The notes below the pieces were generated by a model. That model was given only the letters and a program-made list of their open reading frames with translations, made no database searches and was not told where the DNA came from. Below, piece by piece: positions 33,574 to 42,890 of a DNA stretch of 64,000 nucleotides. Each line of letters opens with the position of its first letter. The stretch's first letter is position 1. This DNA is from Thermococcus piezophilus (GTDB lineage: Archaea > Methanobacteriota_B > Thermococci > Thermococcales > Thermococcaceae): contig NZ_CP015520.1 in the NCBI RefSeq assembly GCF_001647085.1, forward strand, positions 1,508,219 to 1,572,218. The letters run 5' to 3'. Both the position numbers and the translations under genes were made by a program.

Positions 33574-34749
33574 TCACCTGTCGATGTCTGGTGGACAGTT
33601 GTCAAGGCTCATCAATATCACGGGGACGTCGGCTATTCTTGCTCCAACCAAGAGCTGCTCGAGAATCCTGACTCCGTGGGCTATACTTGGACCCCTTATC
33701 TGCACTCGGTACGGCTTGTGCTTTCCATCGCTGACGACGTAGGCACCAAAGTCGCCCTTCGTTGATTCCACGTGGGCGAACGCATCTCCTGCCGGAACCT
33801 TGAACCTCGGGAGGTTCTTGAGCCTGGGGTCTTCAACCTTGTACGGTCCGCTCGGCGGCCCCATCTCGAGGAGCTGGTCGAGGATGTAGAGATCTTGCTC
33901 GAGCTCGAAGCGCCTTATCAAAGCCCTCGCGAGGGCATCGCCCTCCTTCAGGACGGGGACCTCGAAGTCGAGCTCTGGATAAAGCAGGTATGGATCTGCC
34001 ATCCTCACGTCGTAGGGAACGCCGGTGGCTCTGAGGTTTGGTCCAGTGACGCCTTCGGCGAGGGCGAACTTCTTGTCCATCACTCCAATTCCCTCAAGCC
34101 TCCTGTGGGCGACGTAGTTCTCGAAGACGAGGTTGTCGAAGTCTGGTAACTTGCTCCTGATGTACTCGACGGTGTCTTTGAGCTGGCGGAGCCACTTGTC
34201 GCCCGGGATGTCCCTCCTGACACCGCCGGGGATGGTGTATATGTGGTAGACCCTGGCACCGGTCAGCTGCTCGAAGAGGGCCATCAGCCTCTCCCTGTAG
34301 GCAGCAGCCCACTGGCCGGCAGTGTAGACACCGAGCTTAAAGCTGAGACCCATTATCCAGAACAGATATGCGGAAACCCTCGCCATTTCGAGGACAGTTG
34401 TTCTAATCCACTGGGCCCTCTCTGGAACCTCCCAGCCGATTATCTCATCAACGGCCATTGAGTATATTGCCTCTGGGACGTCTGGCTCTGGAACACAGAT
34501 TCTAAGGAGGAGCGCTATGTTCGTGTGCCACGGCCTGTACTCGGCAAGCTTCTCAAAGCCCCTGTGGAGGAAGCCGGGGTTGGCTATGGCCTTCACAACC
34601 CTGTGGCCATCCATCTTGAGGATTATGCTGAAGTTCTCAGTGGCCATGTGCTGTGGACCGAAGAACAACTCGTAAGTGTCCTTATCGAGCGGGAACAGGT
34701 CCATCCCGTTTTCTCTCGCTTCCCGAATGAGCTCATTCTGCGAAACCAT
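33574..34749 (-). CDS. mbxL: MBX catalytic large subunit MbxL (NuoD-like)
   Basis: A 391-residue relative of the [NiFe]-hydrogenase large subunit and of NuoD. In true hydrogenases two CxxC motifs bind NiFe. Here each has only one Cys left: LLRICVPEPDV at about residue 85 and LDNCPPDIDR at the C-terminus. This pattern is that of MbxL of the membrane-bound sulfane reductase, which reduces polysulfide instead of protons. ATG 34749 follows GAGGTGAGAGTT. Confidence 0.92.
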   Translation of the reverse strand: MVSQNELIREARENGMDLFPLDKDTYELFFGPQHMATENFSIILKMDGHRVVKAIANPGFLHRGFEKLAEYRPWHTNIALLLRICVPEPDVPEAIYSMAVDEIIGWEVPERAQWIRTTVLEMARVSAYLFWIMGLSFKLGVYTAGQWAAAYRERLMALFEQLTGARVYHIYTIPGGVRRDIPGDKWLRQLKDTVEYIRSKLPDFDNLVFENYVAHRRLEGIGVMDKKFALAEGVTGPNLRATGVPYDVRMADPYLLYPELDFEVPVLKEGDALARALIRRFELEQDLYILDQLLEMGPPSGPYKVEDPRLKNLPRFKVPAGDAFAHVESTKGDFGAYVVSDGKHKPYRVQIRGPSIAHGVRILEQLLVGARIADVPVILMSLDNCPPDIDR

Positions 34750-34759
34750 AACTCTCACC

Positions 34760-35293
34760 TCAAATCACGTAGTTGTCCTTATCCTCATCGAACCTGTCGA
34801 GCAGTTTGTACTTCTTCTTCACGTAGGTCAGCATGTCGAAGTCTTTTCTGTGCGGGAAGAGCCCCTGCTCGGTGTCGTCGAGGATCCACGGCATCTCCAT
34901 CTTCTCGTTGCCCTCGAAGTAGACTCCAAAGAAGTCGTGGGAGTCCCTCTCATAAGTCTCAGCCACAGGGTAGATGTCCTTGACGGTTGGTATCCTTGCC
35001 TTATCGAGATCCCTCGGAATCCGTGTTCTGACCATGGCGTGGGTTCTGTGGGTCACGCTCCACATCTGATAGATGAGCTCAAGCTCGCCGTCGTTGGGCC
35101 AGTCGACGGTCGTTATCTGGAGCATGAGCTCGAAGTCGTTCTCCTTGAGAAGCATGAGGAAGTCCCTTATCCTGTCTGCCGGAATGCTGAACTCAATCCT
35201 CCGTTCGCGCCGCACCTTGCCCTCGGCGTAGGGGGCTTTTTCAAGGATTTTGTCAACGAGCATCTGCTCTCTCTCCCACTTGACTTCCCCCAT
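34760..35293 (-). CDS. mbxK: MBX subunit MbxK (NuoC-like)
   Basis: A 177-residue peripheral subunit like NuoC/30-kDa complex I. The family motif is in YPVAETYERDSHDFFGVYFE followed by MPWILDDTEQGLFPHRKDFD. It holds no cofactor and braces MbxL against the membrane arm. ATG 35293 follows GGAGGAGTGAACGAG. The upstream mbxJ stop is six bases before it. Confidence 0.9.
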   Translation of the reverse strand: MGEVKWEREQMLVDKILEKAPYAEGKVRRERRIEFSIPADRIRDFLMLLKENDFELMLQITTVDWPNDGELELIYQMWSVTHRTHAMVRTRIPRDLDKARIPTVKDIYPVAETYERDSHDFFGVYFEGNEKMEMPWILDDTEQGLFPHRKDFDMLTYVKKKYKLLDRFDEDKDNYVI

Positions 35294-35298
35294 CTCGT

Positions 35299-35871
35299 TC
35301 ACTCCTCCTTTTTCTTGTCCATCAGCCATGGGATCCACCTCCTGGCTTCCCTCTCACGCCATCCTTCGCCGAAGAGTTCGTCCTGGTTCTTCTTGTACCA
35401 CTCATAGTTCTCCTTGTACCTCTTCCATCCGTCTGCTGTTCCGTTCTCAATCATCTCCATTATCTTCTGGATTCCATCCATGACTGCCTCTGGCCTCGGC
35501 ATACATCCGGCTATGACGACATCGACCGGGATGTACTTGTCGAGGTGCTTGATGGCGTTGTAGGCGTCCCAGTAGATTCCACCGTTGAGCGGGCAGGAGC
35601 CGTGGGCCAGGACGTACTTTGGATCAGGTGCCATCTCGTAGGTGATTATGATTCTCTTGAGGGTCTTCGGCGTAACGTAGCCCGTGATGAGAAAGAGGTC
35701 GTACTGCCTTGGGCTCGGGTCTGGCATCATGCCGAATCGCTCTAGGTCATACCTTGACGTCATGAGGGGCGGCATCTCTATACCGCCGCATCCGGTACAG
35801 AACGACACAATCCAAAGGCTCTTCTTTCTCGCATAATTAAAGAGAGGTTCAAAGAGTCTCCAGTCCACCAT
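35299..35871 (-). CDS. mbxJ: MBX small subunit MbxJ (NuoB-like)
   Basis: A 190-residue subunit holding the [4Fe-4S] cluster next to the active site. Ligand motifs are FCTGCGGIEMP (CxGCG), GSCPLNGG and IAGCMPRPE, as in NuoB and the small subunits of membrane hydrogenases. ATG 35871 follows GAGGTGATGAAA; the mbxM stop overlaps this leader. Confidence 0.92.
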   Translation of the reverse strand: MVDWRLFEPLFNYARKKSLWIVSFCTGCGGIEMPPLMTSRYDLERFGMMPDPSPRQYDLFLITGYVTPKTLKRIIITYEMAPDPKYVLAHGSCPLNGGIYWDAYNAIKHLDKYIPVDVVIAGCMPRPEAVMDGIQKIMEMIENGTADGWKRYKENYEWYKKNQDELFGEGWREREARRWIPWLMDKKKEE

Positions 35872-35881
35872 TTTCATCACC

Positions 35882-36811
35882 TCACAGGCTTGCAAGTATC
35901 GCTCCGAGTGCGGCTATGATGGTCGGCCACTTCCAGTAGAACTTGGCCGCCTGGTCAATCGTGAACCTCGGGAATATCGTGCTGACGAATACCGCTATGA
36001 GAAGCACCGCTATCTGCTTGACGAGGAGTATTGCAAGGCTGGCGATGGTGTTCAGTATCGGGCTTGCAAAGGCAGTAATAACTGCTCCACCAAGGAATAT
36101 GTTGCTGAAGAACAGCGTCTCTGCGAAGAGGCCTATGGCGTGCTGTATTTGGAGTATTCCCATGTGTTTTCCGCCGAACTCGACCATCGGACCGAGGGAG
36201 ATTTCACCTGGTGCAATCATGATGTCGAAGGGCTCCTTGCCGAACATTGCCTGAAGGACGATGTCGTAGGCTATGGCGGCTAAGAGGAGCGGCAGGTGTA
36301 TTATACTCCATCCGCTGATCTGCTGGGCCATGACTATCTCGTAGGTACTGAAGGTTCCGTAAAACTCTGCGAGGGCTATTATTGCGAAGCCGAGAGGCAC
36401 CTGAATGGCGAGCATAGTAAGCAGGGCCCTCTGGGCACCTATTCCTGCATAGGGGTTCCCTGAGCTCATTGCAGCGAACATTATCCCCAGCATAGGTATC
36501 TCGAGGAGGAAGGTGATGAGGATGAGGTCACCGTAGGCCCTGAGTATGCTGACGCTTCCCAGCGGGATGAAGAACAAAGCCAGTATTGTGGCTCCAAGGG
36601 CGTAGATGATGCCGAAGTCGTAGATTAATCCGTGGGTAATGTTCTCCTTCTTGCCGAAGAACTTAATGGTGTCAAGTATGGGCTGATAGATTGGCGGTCC
36701 TACTCTTCTGTGTATCCTTGCGCTCACTTTCCTGATTATTCCCATGAACATGAACCCGACGAAGGTCGCATAAATTAGGATGAATAAAGCCTTCAGCGCT
36801 ACCTCGATCAT
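35882..36811 (-). CDS. mbxM: MBX membrane anchor MbxM (NuoH-like)
   Basis: A 309-residue protein with about eight membrane segments, homologous to NuoH/MbhM. The conserved loops RRVGPPIYQPILDTIKFFGK and GKEPFDIMIAPGEISLGPMV, which link the peripheral and membrane arms, are clear. ATG 36811 follows GGGGGGTGTGAAAA, just after the mbxH' stop. Confidence 0.92.
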   Translation of the reverse strand: MIEVALKALFILIYATFVGFMFMGIIRKVSARIHRRVGPPIYQPILDTIKFFGKKENITHGLIYDFGIIYALGATILALFFIPLGSVSILRAYGDLILITFLLEIPMLGIMFAAMSSGNPYAGIGAQRALLTMLAIQVPLGFAIIALAEFYGTFSTYEIVMAQQISGWSIIHLPLLLAAIAYDIVLQAMFGKEPFDIMIAPGEISLGPMVEFGGKHMGILQIQHAIGLFAETLFFSNIFLGGAVITAFASPILNTIASLAILLVKQIAVLLIAVFVSTIFPRFTIDQAAKFYWKWPTIIAALGAILASL

Positions 36812-36814
36812 TTT

Positions 36815-38677
36815 TCACACCCCCCACATCGCGAGGATTAGCAGGATTATGACGAGATACCAGGCGTAGTTCTGGACGTTTCCGTTGTAGACGTAGTTCC
36901 TCATGGTCTCGGCGAAGTCCTCAACGGTCTTTCCAACGTCCTTGTAGAACCTGTCGAAGCTCATCCTGAGCCAGAAGGACAGGGCCTCCTTGAGCGGAAG
37001 GAAGAAGTTCCTCCTGATGGTGAGGTTGTACTCCATCGTTACTGGGTTTCCTGACTGATATGTGTCAGTTATCGGAACCTTTCTGACCTTGGCACCCATG
37101 AAGTAGACTATGGCCGCGATGAGCATGCCGACCACGAACCAGACGGTGAGGAGGAGGCCGTTGTACTTACCGAAGCCGAGGTTCAGCTCCCAGATAGTTC
37201 CACCGATGACCTCTCTGCCGAATATTTTGTTCAGCTCTTGGGCCACAAGACCTGGAGCGACACCGAAGACGACATTGAGCACCGCAAGTATGCCCATGCC
37301 TATGGCGAGTGGCAATGGAGCGTCCTTGGTGTCGTCAAGGTCGGTTGGCCTCTGACCGAACCAGACTGCGTAGGTGAATCTGATGAGGTAAACGAAACCT
37401 ACGGCGCTTCCAAAGAACACCATCGCACCGAGTATTGGCATGTTCTGGCTTATGACCGACTCGAAGATTAGCCACTTGCTGGCGAAGCCGACCATCGGCG
37501 GAATTCCTGCGAGGCTGAGTATTGCTACGAAGGCCATCGCAAATGTTACTGGCATCTTCTCTGCCAGGCCGCCCATGTCCTTGAACTCCGTCTTTCCGGT
37601 GCGGTAGATTATGGTGGCCACTATGAGGAAGAACAGTCCCTTGAAGAGGGCGTGGCTGATGGCGTGGTAGATGGAGGCTTCAATGCTCAATGCCGTCCCA
37701 ACGCCTATGCCCACGAGGATGTAGCCGAGCTGGCTTATACTGGAGTAGGCGAAGAGCTTTCTGATGTCCTCCTGGAGCGCCGCGAGGATGCCGCCGACGA
37801 TAATGGTTAGACCGCCGAGGAATGCTATGATGTAGCCGAACTTGGGGACGGTTCTAATCGTTCCGAATTCGTAGAGCAGGCGGTAGCCTATGAGCATGTA
37901 GATGAGGATAAATCCGTAAACGCCTGTCTTGCTGAGGACGCCGCTGAACATCGCGGTGTAGCTCTGGTTGGTCTCGCTGTAGGCATCGGGTGCCCAGACG
38001 TGAAGCGGGAACATCCCGGCTTTAACGCCGAAGGCGACCAGGAAGAGACCGAAGATTAATGCAATTTCACCTCTACTGAAGAGGGGAGATGAGCCGACAG
38101 TCGCTAGTGCTGCGTCCTGTGAGAAAGCTCTGTAAACTTCTATAAAGCTGAAGGAGCCTACTTTGGCGTATATTATACTTATCGCTATGAGCATTGCGTA
38201 GGCTCCGATGACGCTGAGCACGAAGTATTTGAGTGATGCCGCTTTGTTGTACTTGAGCACCATCATGAAGCTTCCGAAGGTCATGATTTCCCAGAAGATG
38301 AAGAAGCCCAGCAGGTCGTAGGCTATGAATACTCCGTAGACTCCCGTGAGGCTCATGAGAGCGAAGAGCCACTCATAGCCCTTCTTGGCCGTTGAGACAA
38401 TGCCGAGGACCGCAGCCAGTCCGACGACGCCGGCTATCATGGCGAATACCCAGCTCAGGTGGGTAAGCATAAACTCAAAGCTGAACCCTGCAAAGTTGAG
38501 GGTGTAGTTTACCATTCCATCTGACTCGATGGTTGGGTATAGCTTGATGAGGTAAGCCAATGGAACCGCAGCTCCAGCGACGCCGAGCAGCTCTCTGATT
38601 CCCTTTATGTCGAGCGCCCAGGCGATGACTCCCGCAACGAGCGGCGCGAAAATGATTATGAAAAGTTCGTTAATCAT
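36815..38677 (-). CDS. mbxH': MBX antiporter-like subunit MbxH' (MrpD/NuoL-like)
   Basis: A 620-residue polytopic protein of the MrpD/NuoL/M/N family. It has a conserved core (FHVWAPDAYSE-type loop, read as MFPLHVWAPDAYSETNQSYT; RKLFAYSSISQLGYILVGIG; HALFKGLFFLIVA) and a long C-terminal extension. It is thought to form a second ion-translocating module. A second MrpD homologue in the operon distinguishes MBX from the MBH hydrogenase. It overlaps mbxH as ATGA. Confidence 0.92.
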   Translation of the reverse strand: MINELFIIIFAPLVAGVIAWALDIKGIRELLGVAGAAVPLAYLIKLYPTIESDGMVNYTLNFAGFSFEFMLTHLSWVFAMIAGVVGLAAVLGIVSTAKKGYEWLFALMSLTGVYGVFIAYDLLGFFIFWEIMTFGSFMMVLKYNKAASLKYFVLSVIGAYAMLIAISIIYAKVGSFSFIEVYRAFSQDAALATVGSSPLFSRGEIALIFGLFLVAFGVKAGMFPLHVWAPDAYSETNQSYTAMFSGVLSKTGVYGFILIYMLIGYRLLYEFGTIRTVPKFGYIIAFLGGLTIIVGGILAALQEDIRKLFAYSSISQLGYILVGIGVGTALSIEASIYHAISHALFKGLFFLIVATIIYRTGKTEFKDMGGLAEKMPVTFAMAFVAILSLAGIPPMVGFASKWLIFESVISQNMPILGAMVFFGSAVGFVYLIRFTYAVWFGQRPTDLDDTKDAPLPLAIGMGILAVLNVVFGVAPGLVAQELNKIFGREVIGGTIWELNLGFGKYNGLLLTVWFVVGMLIAAIVYFMGAKVRKVPITDTYQSGNPVTMEYNLTIRRNFFLPLKEALSFWLRMSFDRFYKDVGKTVEDFAETMRNYVYNGNVQNYAWYLVIILLILAMWGV

Positions 38678-40161
38678 GCTCCCACCCCCATCAGTGGAAC
38701 GTTCTTAACGTACTGTGTCACGTTGAAGATGTCCTCTCCAGCCTTCCTGGCGAGCTCCCAGACGTAGTCTGGATAGACGCCTATTGCCACCACAAGGGCC
38801 GCGAGGAAGAGCATCATGAGGCCGATGACAAAGCTCTCGTTGATCTTTTCTCCTTCTCCTTCGAACCATATCACGTGAAGTAGCCTGAAGTAATAGACTG
38901 CCTCCACGACGCTCGCTGAAAGAACGAGCACGGCCGCCCAGGTGTAGCCGACGTCTATGGTGGCCAGGATTATTCTGACCTTGCTCCAGAAGACGTTGAA
39001 GAGCGGTATTCCGACCGTGGCTATGGCACCGATTGAAATTGCGAAGGCCGTCCACGGCATCTTCTTTCCAAGCCCCTTAAAGTTCTCCATCTCTGCACCG
39101 CCGATAGTTATCGCCACGTAGCCGACGGCGAGGAACAGGAGGGCCTTGACTACCGCGTGGTTGATCATGTGAAACACTCCTGCATCAACGCCGGCCTGAG
39201 TTCCGAGGGCAAATGCAAGGGCTATTAAGCCGACCTGAGCAATGCTCGAGTAGGATATCATCCTCTTGACGTTCTTCTGCCTGAGCGCGGCAAGCTCGGC
39301 AACGACGACGGTGAGGGTGGCCATTATTATGAGCATCCTGAGCACGGAGTTCCAGCTTCCGACGTCGCTCATGAGATAGATTAGCCTCGCCATCGCGTAG
39401 AGGGCAGCCTTGACGACGAAGGCTGAGAACATGACGGTGATTGGGTGCGGTGCTGCCTGATAGGCGTCGGGTGCCCAGGTGTTGAGCGGAAATATCTCTG
39501 CCTCAACGGCCAAGCCGAAGATTATCAGCGCGAGGCCGACTTGGGCAACGGTCGGGTTCATAGTCGCAGCGAGCTGGGCTATCTGAGCCATGTTGAGGGT
39601 TCCAAGGGAGCCGTAGATTAAAGCGACACCGATGAGGAAGAAGCTTGAACCGATTCCACCGAGGATGATGTACTTCATTGAAGCCTCGGCCGCTTCGCCG
39701 GTCTTGTTGTAGGCGGTAAGTGCGTAGGCGCTTATTGCAGTTATCTCCATGAAGACGAAGAGGTTGAAGATGTCACCGGTCGCTATCATTCCAGTGGCAC
39801 CGAGCATCAGCAGGAGGAATAGCATGGCGTATTTGTCTATTGGCTCAGTTTTAACGGCGCTGATGCTGAAGACTGCCATGACGAGGCTGACGACCGCTAT
39901 TATGAGCACGAAAAGTGCCGCAAAGTGACCGATGTAGAGGTTTATTCCCACGGGTGGCTTCCAGCCGCCGGCGATGACTATAATGGGCTGACCTGTGGTG
40001 TAGACCTCCTTAAAAACCCACGCCGCTATTCCAGTCTGGAGGGCCGTGACGAGGAGGAGGAAGTACCTGACGGCGTTCTTTCCAATTCCCTTAAACACGG
40101 GGACGAAGAACGCGCTGATGAGGGGTAACGCTATGAGCAGAGCAGCGTACTGCTCGTTCAT
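38674..40161 (-). CDS. mbxH: MBX antiporter-like subunit MbxH (MrpD-like)
   Basis: A 495-residue protein with about 14 membrane segments. Family motifs are FPLNTWAPDAYQAAPHPITV, VKRMISYSSIAQVGLIALAF and HMINHAVVKALLFLAVGYV, with the Lys and His residues of the ion channel. It is expected to move Na+ or H+ during turnover. The start overlaps the mbxG stop as ATGA. Confidence 0.92.
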   Translation of the reverse strand: MNEQYAALLIALPLISAFFVPVFKGIGKNAVRYFLLLVTALQTGIAAWVFKEVYTTGQPIIVIAGGWKPPVGINLYIGHFAALFVLIIAVVSLVMAVFSISAVKTEPIDKYAMLFLLLMLGATGMIATGDIFNLFVFMEITAISAYALTAYNKTGEAAEASMKYIILGGIGSSFFLIGVALIYGSLGTLNMAQIAQLAATMNPTVAQVGLALIIFGLAVEAEIFPLNTWAPDAYQAAPHPITVMFSAFVVKAALYAMARLIYLMSDVGSWNSVLRMLIIMATLTVVVAELAALRQKNVKRMISYSSIAQVGLIALAFALGTQAGVDAGVFHMINHAVVKALLFLAVGYVAITIGGAEMENFKGLGKKMPWTAFAISIGAIATVGIPLFNVFWSKVRIILATIDVGYTWAAVLVLSASVVEAVYYFRLLHVIWFEGEGEKINESFVIGLMMLFLAALVVAIGVYPDYVWELARKAGEDIFNVTQYVKNVPLMGVGA

Positions 40162-40502
40162 CCTCTCAACCTCCTTATCTCTTCAACGTTAAGGGTTCCG
40201 TACTTTTCGTAAATCAGTATGGCAACGCTAAGAGCCATGGCGGTGGTAGCAACTCCAATAACTATAGCCGTGAGAACCAATGCCTGCGGAATCGGGTCAA
40301 CTGCCTGGCTCGGACCTATTCCTTCGCTCAGTATCGGGGCGCTCTTACCGCTCACGTAGCCAATGCTGATGAGGAGCAGGTTGACGCCGGTTTCCATTAT
40401 GCTTAGCCCAACGAGGATTTTGAGCAGGTTCCTCTTGATGAGTATGGCGTAGAGGCCTATCAGGATAAGCGCTATGGCTCCAAAGTAGTAGACGCTTATC
40501 AT
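40158..40502 (-). CDS. mbxG: MBX subunit MbxG (MrpC/NuoK-like)
   Basis: A 114-residue, three-helix protein of the MrpC/NuoK family: YFGAIALILIGLYAILIKRN, LVGLSIMETGVNLLLISIGY and ALVLTAIVIGVATTAMALSV. The Glu in SIMETGVNL matches the conserved ion-pathway Glu. It overlaps mbxF by four bases. Confidence 0.92.
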   Translation of the reverse strand: MISVYYFGAIALILIGLYAILIKRNLLKILVGLSIMETGVNLLLISIGYVSGKSAPILSEGIGPSQAVDPIPQALVLTAIVIGVATTAMALSVAILIYEKYGTLNVEEIRRLRG

Positions 40503-41209
40503 TCGCTCACCTCCTCTTTGACCATGTTGTCAATGATTCCGCTGAGTTCGGTTCCGACCTTGATGCCGATTATGGTGTAGATTATCGGTATGAAGCCGCC
40601 GCTGAGGAGCCTGCCGATGTTGTCGGTTCCAAACTGCCAGGTCTGCCATATCCAGTCGAAGAGGAAGTAGCCGCCTATCGCGAGGCCGATGAGACCAACG
40701 GTAACGTAGCCCATGCCGGCCAGTCCTTCTGTAACCTCAAAGCCCCTGTGCGGTATCTCGTAGGCGGTGTAGGCCAGGTAGAGCAGCAGGAAGGCAGTAG
40801 CCACCGTTGCTCCGCCCGGGAATCCTCCGCCCGGGGTGAGGTGTCCGTGGATGAAGATGTAGGCACCGAAGAGCATCACGAATGGGAAGAGCAGCCTCGT
40901 ACCTGTTGTGAGGACGATGCTTCCCTCTGTCTTGGCGGTTCTCTTCCTCTTTCTCTTCCAGAGCAGGGCACCGACACCGGTTGAGGCTATGAACAGGACG
41001 GTGACTTCACCGAGGGTATCGAAGCCACGGTAGTTGACAACTACCGCGGTAACGGCATTGACCGCTCCAGTCTGATCCTTCACGTTGTTGAGGTAGTACT
41101 GGCCGATGAGCATCTTGTCCTCGCCGAAGGGAACCTGAGACAGCCCAACGGCCAGCCAGTAACCGATGACTAGGAGGGTAATTATTGCCAAGGCCCGCTT
41201 GACTACCAT
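40499..41209 (-). CDS. mbxF: MBX subunit MbxF (MrpB-like, fused form)
   Basis: A 236-residue membrane protein that contains both the N-terminal part (NAVTAVVVNYRGFDTLGEVT) and the MrpB domain (HGHLTPGGGFPGGATVATAF) that are separate mbhE and mbhF products in the MBH operon. This fusion explains why MBX has no mbxE. ATG 41209 overlaps the mbxD stop. Confidence 0.9.
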   Translation of the reverse strand: MVVKRALAIITLLVIGYWLAVGLSQVPFGEDKMLIGQYYLNNVKDQTGAVNAVTAVVVNYRGFDTLGEVTVLFIASTGVGALLWKRKRKRTAKTEGSIVLTTGTRLLFPFVMLFGAYIFIHGHLTPGGGFPGGATVATAFLLLYLAYTAYEIPHRGFEVTEGLAGMGYVTVGLIGLAIGGYFLFDWIWQTWQFGTDNIGRLLSGGFIPIIYTIIGIKVGTELSGIIDNMVKEEVSE

Positions 41210-41487
41210 CTCACCCACCACCCGGGCTTTTCTTCATCCTCGGTCTCATACCTCTGGGTTCTCTTAATTGCGAATATGAAGATTGCACCGCTCAGCGCTG
41301 CACCTATGGCAGCCTCGGTCATGGCAACGTCTGGCGCCTGCAGGAAGAAGAACAGCAGTGAGGCGAACAGACTAACCGCTGCCATTCCGACGACCGCAGC
41401 TAGTAGGTCCTTCCACTCAACTGCTAGGATTGCGGAGACTACCATAATTGCAACTATTAAGTGGGGGATGTAATATGCGAGGTTCAT
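41203..41487 (-). CDS. mbxD: MBX subunit MbxD (MrpA C-terminal/DUF4040-like)
   Basis: A 94-residue protein with three membrane segments (LIVAIMVVSAILAVEWKDLL; VVGMAAVSLFASLLFFFLQ; AIGAALSGAIFIFAIKR). The motif QAPDVAMTEAAIGAALSG is that of the MrpA-type DUF4040 subunit. It overlaps mbxC as ATGA. Confidence 0.9.
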   Translation of the reverse strand: MNLAYYIPHLIVAIMVVSAILAVEWKDLLAAVVGMAAVSLFASLLFFFLQAPDVAMTEAAIGAALSGAIFIFAIKRTQRYETEDEEKPGWWVRW

Positions 41488-41864
41488 TCCTCACCACCCT
41501 CCTCCGTCTTTGCCTCAGCTTCGAGGTGTTCTTTGTACTTATCAACGACGCTACCCTCCCACAGCGGGATTCCGCTCTTGTACGCTGCCCTTATGAGCGC
41601 GTGGGCGCTTATTGGGTTGGTGAGCAGCAGGAAGACCGCTATCACTACCGTCTTGGTGAGCCATGCAATGCTTCCGTAGTCGGTTCCAAGGGCCCATATT
41701 CCAACGCCGACGAAGACACCAAGGGAGCCGAGGGTGGCGCTCTTGGTTGAGGTCTGCATCCTGTTGTAGACGTCTGGCATCCTGATTAGGCCCAACGCCG
41801 ACAGGAAGTAAAAGAACGTCCCCAACAGGACGAGAACTTCGCCGATTATTGTAAGGGCGCTCAT
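41484..41864 (-). CDS. mbxC: MBX subunit MbxC (MrpG-like)
   Basis: A 126-residue MrpG/MnhG homologue: three membrane segments with the motif ALGLIRMPDVYNRMQTSTKS typical of the family (RLPDxYxRxHAxTK in bacteria). It overlaps mbxB as ATGA. Confidence 0.9.
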   Translation of the reverse strand: MSALTIIGEVLVLLGTFFYFLSALGLIRMPDVYNRMQTSTKSATLGSLGVFVGVGIWALGTDYGSIAWLTKTVVIAVFLLLTNPISAHALIRAAYKSGIPLWEGSVVDKYKEHLEAEAKTEEGGEE

Positions 41865-42115
41865 ACTCCTCCCTCCAGGTAGCGCGCGAAGGCTATGACT
41901 CCTCCAAAGGCGAGGATCGCATACACGAGGGCAACGTCGAGGAATATCATCCTCTTGTAGTAGAGCGCGAAGAGCACCATGAGTCCGGTGGTTATGGTAG
42001 TCATGATGTCCACTGCAACGAGCCTATCGACGGTCGTGGGCCCTCTGAAGACCCTGTACATGCTCAGGAGCGTTGCTATGGTTATAAGGGTGAGGTATAT
42101 GTTAATCCCTATCAT
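41861..42115 (-). CDS. mbxB: MBX subunit MbxB (MrpF-like)
   Basis: An 84-residue MrpF/MnhF homologue with three membrane helices and the motif YRVFRGPTTVDRLVAVDIMT (RVIRGPxxxDRVVAxD in bacteria). It overlaps mbxA as ATGA. Confidence 0.9.
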   Translation of the reverse strand: MIGINIYLTLITIATLLSMYRVFRGPTTVDRLVAVDIMTTITTGLMVLFALYYKRMIFLDVALVYAILAFGGVIAFARYLEGGV

Positions 42116-42618
42116 CCGAAGATCACCTTCAGGAACTTTTCAAAGGGCTCGGTTATGTTCTTAGAAGCGCCTTCAATCGAGTCGTCCTTAACGTCTATCC
42201 AGTGAATAAAGTACCTGTCGCCCTTTACGTCGAGGGTGATGGTTCCCGGCGTAAGGGTTATTGAGTTCGCAAGGCTGAGCTTTCCAACGTCGCTCTTGAG
42301 AACGGTTCTGCACTCAACGATTCCCGGGTTTATGGGCCTCTTTGGGTGAAGAACCCGGTAGGCCACGTCGAGGTTGGCCATGATCATGGCCCAGAGGAAG
42401 TAGGGTATGTAGGCTATTGCGTAGGCGATTCTCTTTGGATGCAGGTTTGCGAGGCCATTGGTTGTGAATATCTCGTAAGTGAAGGCCCCAACGATTAGAG
42501 ACAGTAGCAGGCCGAATCCGAGTTCTTGTGGGTCTAAACTGGCCGTTAGAAACAGCCATATTGCAAACAACACGATAACCGTATACAGATAGCGGCTTAT
42601 CCTGCTTGCTTCTCCCAT
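42112..42618 (-). CDS. mbxA: MBX subunit MbxA (MrpE-like)
   Basis: A 168-residue MrpE/MnhE homologue with two or three N-terminal membrane segments and a soluble C-terminus (LANSITLTPGTITLDVKGDR). It is the first gene of the operon. AGGGTTGCTGA precedes ATG 42618. All thirteen mbx genes run in the order A-B-C-D-F-G-H-H'-M-J-K-L-N, mostly with stop/start overlaps. Confidence 0.9.
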   Translation of the reverse strand: MGEASRISRYLYTVIVLFAIWLFLTASLDPQELGFGLLLSLIVGAFTYEIFTTNGLANLHPKRIAYAIAYIPYFLWAMIMANLDVAYRVLHPKRPINPGIVECRTVLKSDVGKLSLANSITLTPGTITLDVKGDRYFIHWIDVKDDSIEGASKNITEPFEKFLKVIFG

Positions 42619-42680
42619 TCAGCAACCCTCCAGTGGTTGATGGACGTGTTCCGAACAGAGATAAATGCAGCTACTTTTTA

Positions 42681-42740
42681 GTTTTAAACAATTATTTATA
42701 AACCTTATCTGCGAAGAACAAAGGTTCAGAACTTTTGGTT
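42681..42740 (-). promoter_or_regulatory. MBX promoter with SurR binding sites
   Basis: TATA-like TTTATAAA (42695-42702, minus-strand sense) lies about 80 bases before mbxA. GTTCAGAACTTTTGGTT (42724-42740) matches the SurR consensus GTTn3AACn5GTT exactly. A core GTTTTAAAC (42681-42689) lies just downstream of the TATA box, where SurR binding would block initiation. SurR is the redox-sensing regulator of the Thermococcales sulfur response and is known to control mbx operons. Confidence 0.75.
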
Positions 42741-42890
42741 AAAATGGGGACAGCAGATTTGTTCTATGGTGCAAAGAAAAGTCCCTCAGGGCGCATGACT
42801 TTATAGAAGCCACGAATTTCCAAAATTTGTTTACCAAAAGTTGGGAAAGTTGAAGAAAACTTCAGCCAACAAATTAGTAAGAGAGAAGAT

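Noticed and set aside
33574-34749. Reading the large operon as the H2-evolving MBH hydrogenase
   Set aside because: The catalytic subunit lacks two of the four NiFe Cys, there are two MrpD-like subunits and the E/F subunits are fused, all of which fit MBX instead.
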